Below the pieces are notes generated by a model. The model searched no databases. It was not told the origin of the DNA and saw nothing but the letters and a program-made list of their open reading frames with translations. From Rhizomucor pusillus (taxonomy: Eukaryota; Mucoromycota; Mucoromycetes; Mucorales; Lichtheimiaceae): a DNA stretch of 45,696 bases. Position 1 is the stretch's first letter, and the number at the start of each line of letters is the position of its first letter. Positions 33,215-42,750 of this stretch are shown here, one piece after another. A program made the position numbers and the translations under genes. The DNA is taken from NCBI GenBank assembly GCA_900175165.2, contig FWWN02000350.1, positions 365-46,060 on the forward strand, given 5' to 3'.

Positions 33215-35546
33215 ATAAAATCGAATATCTCTCTCTCTCACTCTCACTCTTAGTCTCCCTTTCCCGCCTATTTAATTTTGTGCTAATAAACCGGCAGTTC
33301 TCCTCCCTGCTTTTTTTATTTTTACAAAAGGGGTTCCTTGTGTCCAGTGAATCCGCGCAAAGCCCAGGGAATTTCCTTAACTGCGCTAATCAACCCCCAG
33401 CCCGCCGCCTTTCCTGCGTTTCTATGCAATTTTTATATGTTATGCTCCGATATTGTCCTTGCAAACGGAAAGAGAACAGATCTAAGGTTTAAAGGGTTCT
33501 TCTTGGAGCATTACCGTTCGTTTCTTTCTCGGGTCCTACTATGTATGTAAGAACCCGCCCACTCGGGGATAAAGAATGCAATGGCACTCTCTGCGGTGGT
33601 GCAAATTCTCATTTTCCAGAGACACGTGCATGCCCACCAAGAGAAAATAAACGTTGTACGCACGCGGCTTGGGGGTGGGGGAGGCGGCTTTCATACTCGA
33701 GTTGTTTCTGGTTCCTGCATGACTTGTCGCTTTTGTCTGACTCCGCTTCACTGTTGTCCCTTTTGACGTTGCATCAATGCAGCACAGACAGAGACTAAAA
33801 AAATTAGTTGAACCTGGAGAACCTACTATTCCCTATTTAAAATATCCAGAGCGTGTCCTGTCCCCTCTTTTCCTCTTTCTTTTCTCTTTTCTTTCGCTCT
33901 TGCACCATTTTTTATTTTATTTTTGGAAAGTAAAATATCTCTGCCTTTCCATCTTCCTTATGATTCCATTCAAAAAAGAAAAAGAGAATATCGTCTTCGT
34001 ATAACCAAGATGATGATCTGCCTTCGACTGTCATAATAGATGCAGAGATGCTTAAATATGGAAAATGGTGACAGTGACAGGGATCTTTTGACGACGGCGA
34101 ATGAAGGTGTTGATTACAGTCAGGAAATTCTTTCCATTAAATACGACGTGGGACTGGTGGGAGATGGTCGTCGTCATCATTGCTATACATGCTTTAGATA
34201 TATTGAAAGCAATGTACGAGCTGTTGCAATTGAAGCTGAATATTGACATGGAATAGCAGCGGCCTGCAGACAAGCAGTGTACGATAGCCGATTTGATTTG
34301 GGGCACCTCTTATCTATGTTTGCTGATACGATAGCCCATCTGGACACAAGATAATATTTGGTAAACATCGTAATACACAGCGATGCAGTAGCTGATAAGC
34401 ACGACAACGAGGCATTTTTTGCTGTAGTGCACGCCACTGGACTACTGCAGCAGCAGATTTATGTTCTTCCTTTTTCGTCGATTTTACCTGATGATGTTTG
34501 TGCGGAGGAGAAGCGCCCATTCTGGGAAAAATCTGTAAATTTGAGGTCGGGTGACTAGAAAAAAAGCAGGGTTGCTGACAAATGAGATATGTAATCTGGC
34601 CGGGGTTTGAGTAAAGAAGAGAAGAGGAGATATCGTGCAATCTCACCAAATTATTTGCAAACATCGCGCCATCGCAAAAGCGATCAAAACTCTGAATTTT
34701 TCCTAATCAAGCTGATTTTGCTTCCTGTGCGTTAGTCTCTTCGTCGGGGGGCATAAGTTTTCTCACGAGGTTGGCAAGGAAGCAAAAGTAATATGACGCG
34801 TCCCCGGAAGGGGCCGCAAGATACCCAATCACGAATTGACGCTTATCTCGGGAGAGAGATGTATTGCCCGTAAAAGTATAGCCGTAATTTTGTGTTTACC
34901 AATAGAACATTGCCAAGCTCTAATGTCCGAAGATAGATTTTAACCGAGGCGGGAAACAAAGGCGGGCACATACCGCGTATAAATACGTTATAGAAAAGTT
35001 CGCTTGTCTGTGACATCGTTTTGCGTTCCAACGTAATTTTCCTAGTCGGGTAGATCGTCCTATCTCCCTCAATCCAGAATCTCGTCCCTTCATTGACAAG
35101 CCTGGGAAAGTAATCTCGTTATGGGATATAATGTAGGCTCGTGTAACCAAGATAACACGGTGTTTGAATTACTCTTCCCACGGCAGCCGATATTTGCCTT
35201 ATTTGAACACAAGTGTCATATGGTTAAAGTTTTGGAACTAGAGCTTGCGGTCAGATACATATGCATCCAAATCCTTGGAATAAACAACCGTAAGCAAGAG
35301 CGATATGCAGTGCATAACGGAGAGGAAGATGGAAAAAAAAGAAAAAGAGAAGGCGAGCGGATTCAATCGAGTTAATCAACAATCCGAGGACGAATAATCT
35401 GTTCAAAAAAGATGGGCGATGACCACTTGGAAAGCGTCGTGTTCCCCGCTGGTTTCAAATACCGGAAGAAAAAAAGTTTTTCTCTCCCCTCCAAATATAT
35501 AGAGGTCAATACCGCAACGTTGGCTCTTTCTCTTTCACCCCAAATT
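33215..35546. other. Gene-poor 2.3 kb region upstream of the peptide transporter
   Basis: It contains the LysM 3' region (a CT/CACTC low-complexity run at 33229-33250), pyrimidine-rich blocks near 33860-33970 and scattered frames of 60-115 codons on both strands. None has recognisable features. The longest minus frame (34314-34664) looks random. Near 34802-34813 four C and four G flank GGAA, a possible small hairpin. GATA-type motifs occur near 35150, but such short sites are expected by chance. Confidence 0.45.
35495..35502 (+). promoter_or_regulatory. TATA-like box upstream of the POT transporter start
   Basis: ATATATAG lies 45 bases before ATG 35547, inside an in-frame extension that would run back to 35412. 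Its presence favours 35547 as the true start. The site is inferred from position. Confidence 0.4.
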
Positions 35547-37343
35547 ATGGCCGAGAAGACCGAGAAGACCGAGGTGGCGGAAAAGCCTTACTCGGTCAAA
35601 TCCGATCAGCAGTACCAAGTCGAGGACATTCCCGAGTTTGAAGAACCCACACCTGAGGATTGGAAGAACTTGCGCGAGGTTGCAGACAATGTACCCGCCT
35701 CAGCTTACCTTGTTATTTTGGTCGAGTTTTGCGAGCGTTTCACCTACTACGGTCTCAGCGGTCCCTTCCAGAACTACATCCAATATCCTGACCCCGGATC
35801 ATGTAAGTATTGCCTCTCGGTATAACGCGCGCGCAATGGGCAATGTAAATTTATTCTCTTTTCTTGTCTTTCAGACCCTGCCGAACAGCCCGGTGCTTTG
35901 GGCCGCGGCCAGCAGACCGCTACTGCTTTGAATACCTTCTTCCAGTTCTGGTGCTATGTTACGCCTATTCTTGCTGCCATCATTGCTGACCAGTATCTCG
36001 GCAAATACAACACCATTCTCACCTTTAGTATCATCTACCTGGTTGGTTTGCTCATCTTGACCTGCACTTCTATCCCCACTGCCATCTCCAGCGGTGCATC
36101 CTTCCCTGGTTTCATTGTCGGTATCATCATCATCGGTCTCGGTACCGGTGGTATCAAGTCCAATGTCTCTCCCCTGGTCGCCGAACAGTACCGCTCCAAG
36201 CGTCCTTACATTAAGACCCTCAAGGGTGGCGAGCGCGTTATCGTCACTCCTCAGGCTACTTACCAAAAGATCTTCAACATGTTCTACTGGGGTATCAACA
36301 TTGGCTCCTTGTCTGCCATCGCTACCACCAACATGGAAAAGAACATTGGTTTCTGGTCTGCCTACTTGCTTCCTACCTGTATGTTCATTCCGTGCATTTG
36401 CGTCGTTGTGCTTGGTCGCAAGCGTTACGTCCAAAACCCTCCCCGTGGCTCGGTCTTTGTCGAAGCCGGTCGTCTCTTCTGGTTCAGCTTCAAGGTCAAG
36501 GGCGGCATGGAGGCATGCAAGCCATCCAACCTCGCTGTCGATCACCCTGAACTCTTGTCCAAGGCTACTTGGGACGATGTCTTTGTTGATGAACTCAGGC
36601 GTACTCTTCGTGCATGTATTGTTTTCTGCTGGTACCCTATTTACTGGCTCTGTTACAATCAGATGACAAGCAACCTTGTATCTCAAGCCGGTACCATGTT
36701 GACTGGCAACGTGCCCAACGACATTATGCAGAACATTGATCCCATTGCTCTTATCATCCTTATCCCTCTGATGGACCGTGTTGTATACCCTCTGCTCCGC
36801 CGTATCGGTATCCCGATGCGTCCCATCATGCGTATCACTCTTGGTTTCTTGTTTGCTGCCGTCGCCATGGGCTACACCGCCGGTATCCAAGCCAGAATCT
36901 ACAATACCCCACCTTACTACGACCACCCCGGTGAGAACGGCCAGAACTGGATCTCTGCTGCTTACCAGATCCCTTCATACTTCTTCATCGCCTTGTCTGA
37001 AATCTTTGCCTCTATCACCGGTCTCGAGTACGCTTACAAGAAGGCTCCTCAGTCCATGAAATCCATTGTCATGGCCTTGTTCTTGTTTACCAACTGCTTT
37101 GCATCCATCCTTGGTTTCGCACTTGTCTCGGTCGCCGAAGACCCCAAGCTTACTTGGATGTACACTGGTATCTCTGCCGCTGCTGGTGTCTGCGCCGTCT
37201 TGGTCTACTTCTTCCACCACAAGGCTGACAACGTCGATGTCCAGGAAGATAACATCGTCCGTACCGAAGAAGAAATGCAGCAATACCAGCAAAAGACCAA
37301 CACTGCTGTTGTCGACTATGAAGCCAACAAGGAAATTGCCTAA
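35547..37343 (+). CDS. PTR2: Proton-coupled oligopeptide transporter, POT/PTR2 family
   Basis: Two exons (35547-35802 and 35875-37343) give 574 aa. PTR2 imports di- and tripeptides with protons across the plasma membrane. Family motifs are visible: the helix-1 region VEFCERFTYYGLSG (the E..ER.Y.G signature), then FQFWCYVTPILAAIIADQYLG with the DxxLG element, IIIIGLGTGGIKSNV, and the PTR signature FYWGINIGSL. Twelve helices can be traced to about residue 540, followed by a hydrophilic acidic tail. Codon use is strongly biased to C-ending codons, and this produces a 351-codon open frame on the opposite strand. That bias suggests high expression. An upstream in-frame ATG at 35412 would add 45 residues, but the TATA-like box and the usual family start favour 35547. 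Confidence 0.95.
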
Positions 37344-37748
37344 GTCCTTTAGCATTTCCCTGTTTTTTCTTATTTCTCTCTTTGTGTATTATATTTTCTT
37401 CTTCTTTCTAATCTCTAATAACCCCTTTTTCTCCCCACACATCTTACTCCTCTCGCCCGATCAGAAACTTCTCGTCACTCCTATATATTTTTTATCTTCT
37501 CTCCATTGTTATACTACTATATTCAAATGTAGATTGTATACACTACTGTATAAACAGCAGGCTGATACAGTAAAGAAACGGACCATGTACTGTAAAATAA
37601 TGGGGGGAGGTCCACACGGTGTCTATAACAAATTCTTGAGCATTGCGTTGCGTGCTTGCTTGCGCTTGTCGTTTGCGCGTTAAGAGAGGAAGTAGAAGAA
37701 GAAGATGGAGAATATAAAAAGGTGGGGGGGGGGAATACGTATTTACAA
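37344..37748. other. Convergent 3' region of the transporter and carrier genes
   Basis: These 405 bases hold the two 3' ends. The left part is T-rich with TA runs. A run of ten G lies at 37724-37733, just before the carrier stop. No gene is seen. Confidence 0.55.
37724..37733 (+). repeat. Poly-G homopolymer (10 G)
   Basis: Ten consecutive G residues lie 15 bases beyond the stop of the minus-strand carrier. Homopolymers of this kind are also frequent sites of sequencing error. Confidence 0.8.
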
Positions 37749-39011
37749 TTAGAGCTTTTTTAATTCATCCAATCGTTTAACCAGCAGTTCATACGTCAAA
37801 ATAGTCATGGCAGAAGAGGGCACTGTCCTCAGCAAGTTGGTTGGCAAGCCCTTGTAGAATCCACGCAGACCTTCCTCTGCCAGGATCACCTTGATAGCGT
37901 GCAAAATCCCGTGGTATTTAAACGGTTTCTTTGTCTGATTTTGGAGGCGGGTTCGGATAACTTCGTGCGGGTATGTGGCCATGCTGGCAGCCATTTTTGA
38001 CAACGAAGACGCCATCAGGATTGCAGTTGTTCCCTTTGATTCTGGGGTATCTGCGTCTGCGTATATATGGCATGTGAATATCATGCACTCTGCCTTAGTG
38101 ACAACTGTCTGTGCCAAAACTACTTACGGAGCCATATCTTGAGCTTTTCATACAACGGGAACTGCACTGCGACGTGGCTGATGCCTAAAAGCGACGATCC
38201 TAATCCTTTGTAGTATCCTCGCACGCCCTCCTGCTTTCCGATCGTAATAATCGCATCCAACGTATTTCTATATCGATAGGCGGTCCGCTCGTTTTGTGTC
38301 TAAAAGAAATATGTTCAGTGGGTATTTTGAACGGGGTTTGCCTCCGTGTAATTACCATTAGCCTGGTCTTTATCACCCAGAGCGGATTTGTCATTGTCGT
38401 CGATGCTGCGCCCGCCGACATGGCAGATGATATGTGAACTAACCATTCCTTATCCAGTCCTATCCGCGCCAGGATTGTCAGATATCTTTGCTGCACATTG
38501 AAAATGAAAAAGGGAGAGCATTGTAGAGCCGTTACCTAATTTCTCGCTGTACCGTCCTTTGCAGTGATCGTAAACTGTGAAGTAAATCGCCCAAGTAGGA
38601 ATGTAGCCCAAGATCGTCGGGCCTAATCCTCGATACAATCCACGTATCCCTTCTTCTTTCCATATCCGCGTTATTGTTCCTGCCGTAAGCACGCCAGATG
38701 GTAAGAACTCATCTCCTCCACTTTCCAATTATTTTCGAGAAAGAAAACCGACCTACAGTGCCTTTGTATAGCTTTACGCCTGGTTCTAGTTTGCCTTGGT
38801 TTTGCAGTCGTGTTTTGACAACGTCCAGCGGACAAGTTACTACTGAGGAGACGATGCCAGCGCCTGCACCGGCAATGGAGTGCTTCATGTTTTCGTGACC
38901 CTGACTGAATGGGATGTATGCATGCGTTAGCCGACTAGTTGGTCAAACAACGACTCGAAATGGAACTGGGTCGTACGCAAATTCTCTCCACCAGGAAACG
39001 GGTTTGCTCAT
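37749..39011 (-). CDS. Mitochondrial carrier family protein, probable NAD+ transporter (Ndt1/YIA6-like)
   Basis: My best model has six exons (39011-38955, 38900-38753, 38679-38553, 38485-38356, 38299-38128, 38056-37749) and 313 aa, usual for the family. It has three carrier repeats with P-x-[DE]-x-x-[KR] signatures: PLDVVKTR; then NPLWVIKTR, a common variant; and PHEVIRTR. Each is followed by a GxxxGL element (GLYRGLGP, GYYKGLGS, GFYKGLPT). GYIPTWAIYFTVYD and HVAVQFPLYEKLK resemble yeast Ndt1, which imports NAD+ into mitochondria; pyrimidine or folate carriers are the nearest alternatives. Two donors in this model are weak (GTCGTT, GTCGGT), and GTACAG is needed at 38552 because the better GTAACG donor at 38535 breaks the frame. 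A shorter start at 38888 would give 290 aa. Confidence 0.8.
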
Positions 39012-39090
39012 AGCTGGTTTAACCTTGCAACGCGCTCGATAGCAAAACCACGATGCTGTTCGCTACAACGTTTTGTGTGTATAGTGTTGC

Positions 39091-39108
39091 GTGTGTGTGT
39101 GTTTGTGT
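39091..39108 (+). repeat. Short GT-rich dinucleotide tract
   Basis: A GT-rich run lies in the upstream region of the carrier gene. It is short and imperfect. Confidence 0.6.
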
Positions 39109-39305
39109 GCGTTGGCGTGCTGAAAGACCACCGAAAAACAGGGTCGTGGGACAAAGAAGCCAGAAAATCTGAGTCTTCAGTTTTTTTCGGGCGACGATTG
39201 ATTGCACCATCAGAACTTGGCTGCCGAAAACGGAAAGAAAAAATCGATCAATTGCTCGGTGAAATGGTATATCGGATGCAAGCATTCGGGTTTATTGTAT
39301 CATAA

Positions 39306-40190
39306 CTAGAGATCTCTCTTTACATATTTCATATTTTCTATATCAACTACAATGCGGTCGCCGGCATGCACGAATTCCGGGACCTGAAGTTTCACGCCGT
39401 TCGTCAACATTGCCGTCTTGAATACAGTTCCCTTGGCCGCTTGCCCACCGCGCTCCATCACGCTTCCAACGGTGAATATATGGTTTTGTGGCAATTTAAA
39501 TGTCACTGCCCGCCGTCCTTCCTCCGGCGTTGTCAAGAAGCTTACATTCAATGTCATGCCATCTATCGCTCATGTCAATAATACGATGTTTAACGTGGCA
39601 GCTTGTATATCTCACCTTCTAAAAGTGCCAATGCTTCCTCTCCGCCTTCGCATGCGCTCGTTGGTAGCTCCAGCTCTTCGTATGACTCCATACTCATCAT
39701 GTGCGCCACACCGTCTTCCGTGTACAAGAACTGATAATCTTCGTGATTCAGGTTCAATACTAGATAATTCCCGCCGCAATAAGTGATCCAGCCGCTGCAT
39801 AGTCGTTGCTAACACATACTCTCGAGCGTATCTCCAGACTTGAACCGTTCTCCAATTTTTGCCCCGGATATGATATCCTGCAAATCCATCTAATTTCACA
39901 CAAGTATGGATTTAACATGATCAATGCTTAGTTTAGTTTAATACAATCAATTATGTTTTCTCGTGCTTTTTTGATCTTATTGCACTACTTGCCTTTACAA
40001 CAGCTCCTCCACGACCAGCCATAGAGTGGTCGCGGTTCAGTACCCGCCATGCTTTGTCCTTGAGTTGTACGATCTGCCCTTTCTTTATAGACTGTACACT
40101 CATTTTGTAGAATCGTTTGCTATGCCACACTCGTGGCATGACATGTCTTGGCCGCAACAGAGCACGACCCAAGGCATTTGGCAATGACAT
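39306..40190 (-). CDS. Mitochondrial-type translation elongation factor P (EF-P) with arginine loop tip
   Basis: Four exons (40190-39993, 39889-39820, 39759-39616, 39562-39306) give 222 aa, in phase. The first 30 residues are Arg-rich with no acidic residue (MSLPNALGRALLRPRHVMPR), a typical mitochondrial import signal. EF-P follows: an N-terminal KOW-like domain (SIKKGQIVQLKDKAWRVL), the loop MAGRGGAVVK, then QFLYTEDG, MESYEELELP and two OB domains ending DIENMKYVKRDL. EF-P relieves ribosome stalling at proline runs; here it would act on mitochondrial ribosomes. It is bacterial in type, not eIF5A. The loop tip that carries modified Lys34 in E. coli is Arg here. Intron 1 appears to use a GC donor (GCAAGT). 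Its partner gene TrpRS is divergent, 480 bases away. Confidence 0.9.
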
Positions 40191-40670
40191 GAGGATCAGG
40201 AACGGAGTAGACTGTGCGGTTACGGTTTGCTGAAGCCACCCGCGCAGGATTAGGCGGAGGATATGATACTTACGAGTATCTTGATATATTTCATATGGTT
40301 TTCGACAGTCAATTTGTTCTGTTTGAAGAGCGTACTATGAGTCTATAATTATCAGATTTGTCAGTAGTGAATATGTTGCTGTTCCCATGTCCACCGCATC
40401 GATGCATGATTTTGTAACGGATTGTAGAGAGGGATGGAATGAGATATAACAATCTCAGGACCAACGTAGAAAATAATAGCAGTAGCAATTGACGTTTTTT
40501 TGCTATGGTTTGTGCTCTAGTCCATTGACTCATTGGGCGTCACATAGACAGGGCAACTCACTCTAGATCACATCCCATCGTTATCATCGACAAGAAAAAC
40601 AGAGTCCGCTTACATTTTTGTTGCAAAACTGTTCCTGGAGAACAAAACGTAGATTAGCTCTTTTAACCTC
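40191..40670. other. Divergent promoter region between EF-P and TrpRS genes
   Basis: This 480-base stretch should contain both promoters. Its short open frames look random. No repeat or RNA gene is evident. Confidence 0.5.
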
Positions 40671-42291
40671 ATGACCCAGCAAGGAATCTCAGAAGGCGTG
40701 GAAAACCTCAAGGTAGAGGAGACCAAGGCCCCAACGCACGAACAGAACGTCACTCCGTGGGAAGTAGAAGGCGCGGTTGTCGACGGTGTCCAGCAGGCCA
40801 TCGATTACAACAAGCTCATTAATCAGTTCGGCACTCGTCCCATCGATGAAGAATTGCTGCAGCGTTTCGAGAAACTCACTGGTCGCAAACCGCATATTCT
40901 TTTGCGACGTGGCACCTTCTTCTCTCACAGGTCCGTTCTTTGTTACTTAATTGACAGATATCAATTTGGACTTAACTTTTGTTTTAAACAGAGAGTTGAA
41001 CCGTATCCTTGATCGATTTGAGCAAAAGAAGCCATTCTTCTTGTACACTGGTCGTGGCCCCTCGAGCGCCTCCATGCATCTGGGACACATGATTCCATTC
41101 ATTTTCTGCCAGTAAATATCACACATCAGCATAGGGTTTGGATCTAGATTTGCTAAAGCAAAGCATATGTTAGATATTTGCAGGAAGTGTTCGATGTGCC
41201 AATTGTCATCCAAATGACCGACGATGAAAAGTTCTTGTTCAAGTCCAACTTGACACTTGAAAAGTGCAAGCAGTTTGCGTACGAGAATGCCAAAGATATC
41301 ATTGCCTGTGGATTCAAGCCCGAAAAGACCTTTATCTTTTCTAACCTCGATTATGTTGGGTAAAAATATACTTGGAGTAGAACAAGACGAGGAAAAAGAA
41401 AAAAATCTAATCGACCTAATGTTACGCAGCGGTCCCTTCTATCATAACGTTGTAAGGATTTCAAGGTTGATTACAGCCAACCAGTCCAAGGCTGCATTCG
41501 GTTTCAACGATAGGTATGAATTTAAGTGTAAGTATATCTGAGGAACAAGCAAGAGGCTAATGCGATGGGCTACAGCGACTCTGTCGGAAAATTGCACTTT
41601 GTTTCTGTCCAGGCCGCACCTTCCTTCTCCAACTCGTTCCCTCAAATCTTTGGCGAAAAGAAGGATATTCCTTGCCTGATTCCATGCGCTATTGACCAGG
41701 ATCCTTACTTCCGCTTGACACGCGACGTAGCTGCTCGTCTGAAATACCCTAAACCTTGCCTGATTCACGCAAAGTTCTTCCCTGCCCTCCAGGGTCCTCA
41801 GACCAAGATGAGCGCTTCCGTAGACACTTCGGCCATTTTCATGTCAGACACTCCCGCCCAGATCAAGAACAAGGTAATGTATCTTTCTTTTAGATCTAGC
41901 AAACTTGGTCAAGGCATTAAATATGTGCTAGATCAACCGATACGCTTTCTCTGGAGGAGGAGCTACTGTCGAGGAGCACCGCGCCAATGGTGGAAATCCT
42001 GACGTTGATGTTGCTTACCAATATTTGAGCTTCTTCTTGGAAGACGACGATGAGCTGAAACGTATCCACGATGTAAGTTCCTGATACAGCATTGATGTGA
42101 TCAAACCGGAAAATTCTCAATGAACGGGATTCTAGGCGTACAAATCGGGTGAAATGATGACTGGCGAGCTGAAGAAGAAGTGCATTGAAGTCCTGCAAAA
42201 GATCGTCGCAGATTTCCAGAAAAAGAAGTCAGAGATCACTGACGAAACTGTCAAGTACTTTATGGACCCTACTCGAAAGATCGAGCCATAG
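40671..42291 (+). CDS. WRS1: Cytosolic tryptophanyl-tRNA synthetase
   Basis: It charges tRNA-Trp with tryptophan. Seven exons (40671-40930, 40992-41111, 41174-41359, 41430-41513, 41576-41873, 41932-42072, 42136-42291) give 414 aa, near yeast Wrs1 (432), all in phase. The class I HIGH-like motif lies in [16 protein letters not shown], and the second signature is KMSAS in [12 protein letters not shown]. Other eukaryote-type elements are [45 protein letters not shown] and FFLEDDDEL. The N-terminal 60 residues are acidic and lack a mitochondrial signal, which fits the cytosolic enzyme. A separate mitochondrial enzyme should exist elsewhere in the genome. Confidence 0.96.
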
Positions 42292-42750
42292 AAATAATAT
42301 CTGTTAAAAACAATGATAATAAAAAGAGCAACTGACACGATACAGATAACCGAAATGGTGACTGTTTTGTGGAAAGCTGCAGAATGCTTTATTCACATGA
42401 CACATGCTCTGCATTGCAGTCGCGCAATGTACCAGCACAGGCAAGCTCCGCTTTGAGAGTGGATCCATTGTTCTCCTGGATTGCTCCCGCGCCCGTAGAT
42501 ACATGTATGCATCGGCTTAAGGAGATGTTTGAAATAAATGTTGATTAATATAGAGCAAAGGGGACAAGAAATATGTAGCTTTTTTTTGGAATGATAGTCT
42601 AAATATATATATTTCCCTGGTTTCGACAAAAATGGCTGAGTGCTATGTCCAAACACGGTTCCCGTTCTTTGTGCGACATATGATTTTTTAAGCAATTGAA
42701 AGAATGAACTATCTTTTTGCAGCACCAACCACTCTTCCGCAATCAGGAAC
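42292..42750. other. Intergenic region upstream of the disordered-protein gene
   Basis: These 459 bases hold the TrpRS 3' end and the next promoter. An AT-rich TATA-like run lies at 42602-42612. No gene is seen. Confidence 0.5.

Noticed and set aside
34314..34664. 116-codon minus frame in the spacer before the transporter
   Set aside because: The translation shows no domain, signal or conserved pattern, and the frame length is within chance for this composition.
35412..35546. Extended N terminus for the peptide transporter as the primary start
   Set aside because: The family-typical start and a TATA-like box at 35495 favour ATG 35547.
35871..36926. Long minus-strand open frame of 351 codons
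   Set aside because: It lies wholly inside the second exon of the POT transporter. The strong third-base C bias of that gene removes stops on the opposite strand. The translation is rich in Asp, Thr and Gly with no family features.
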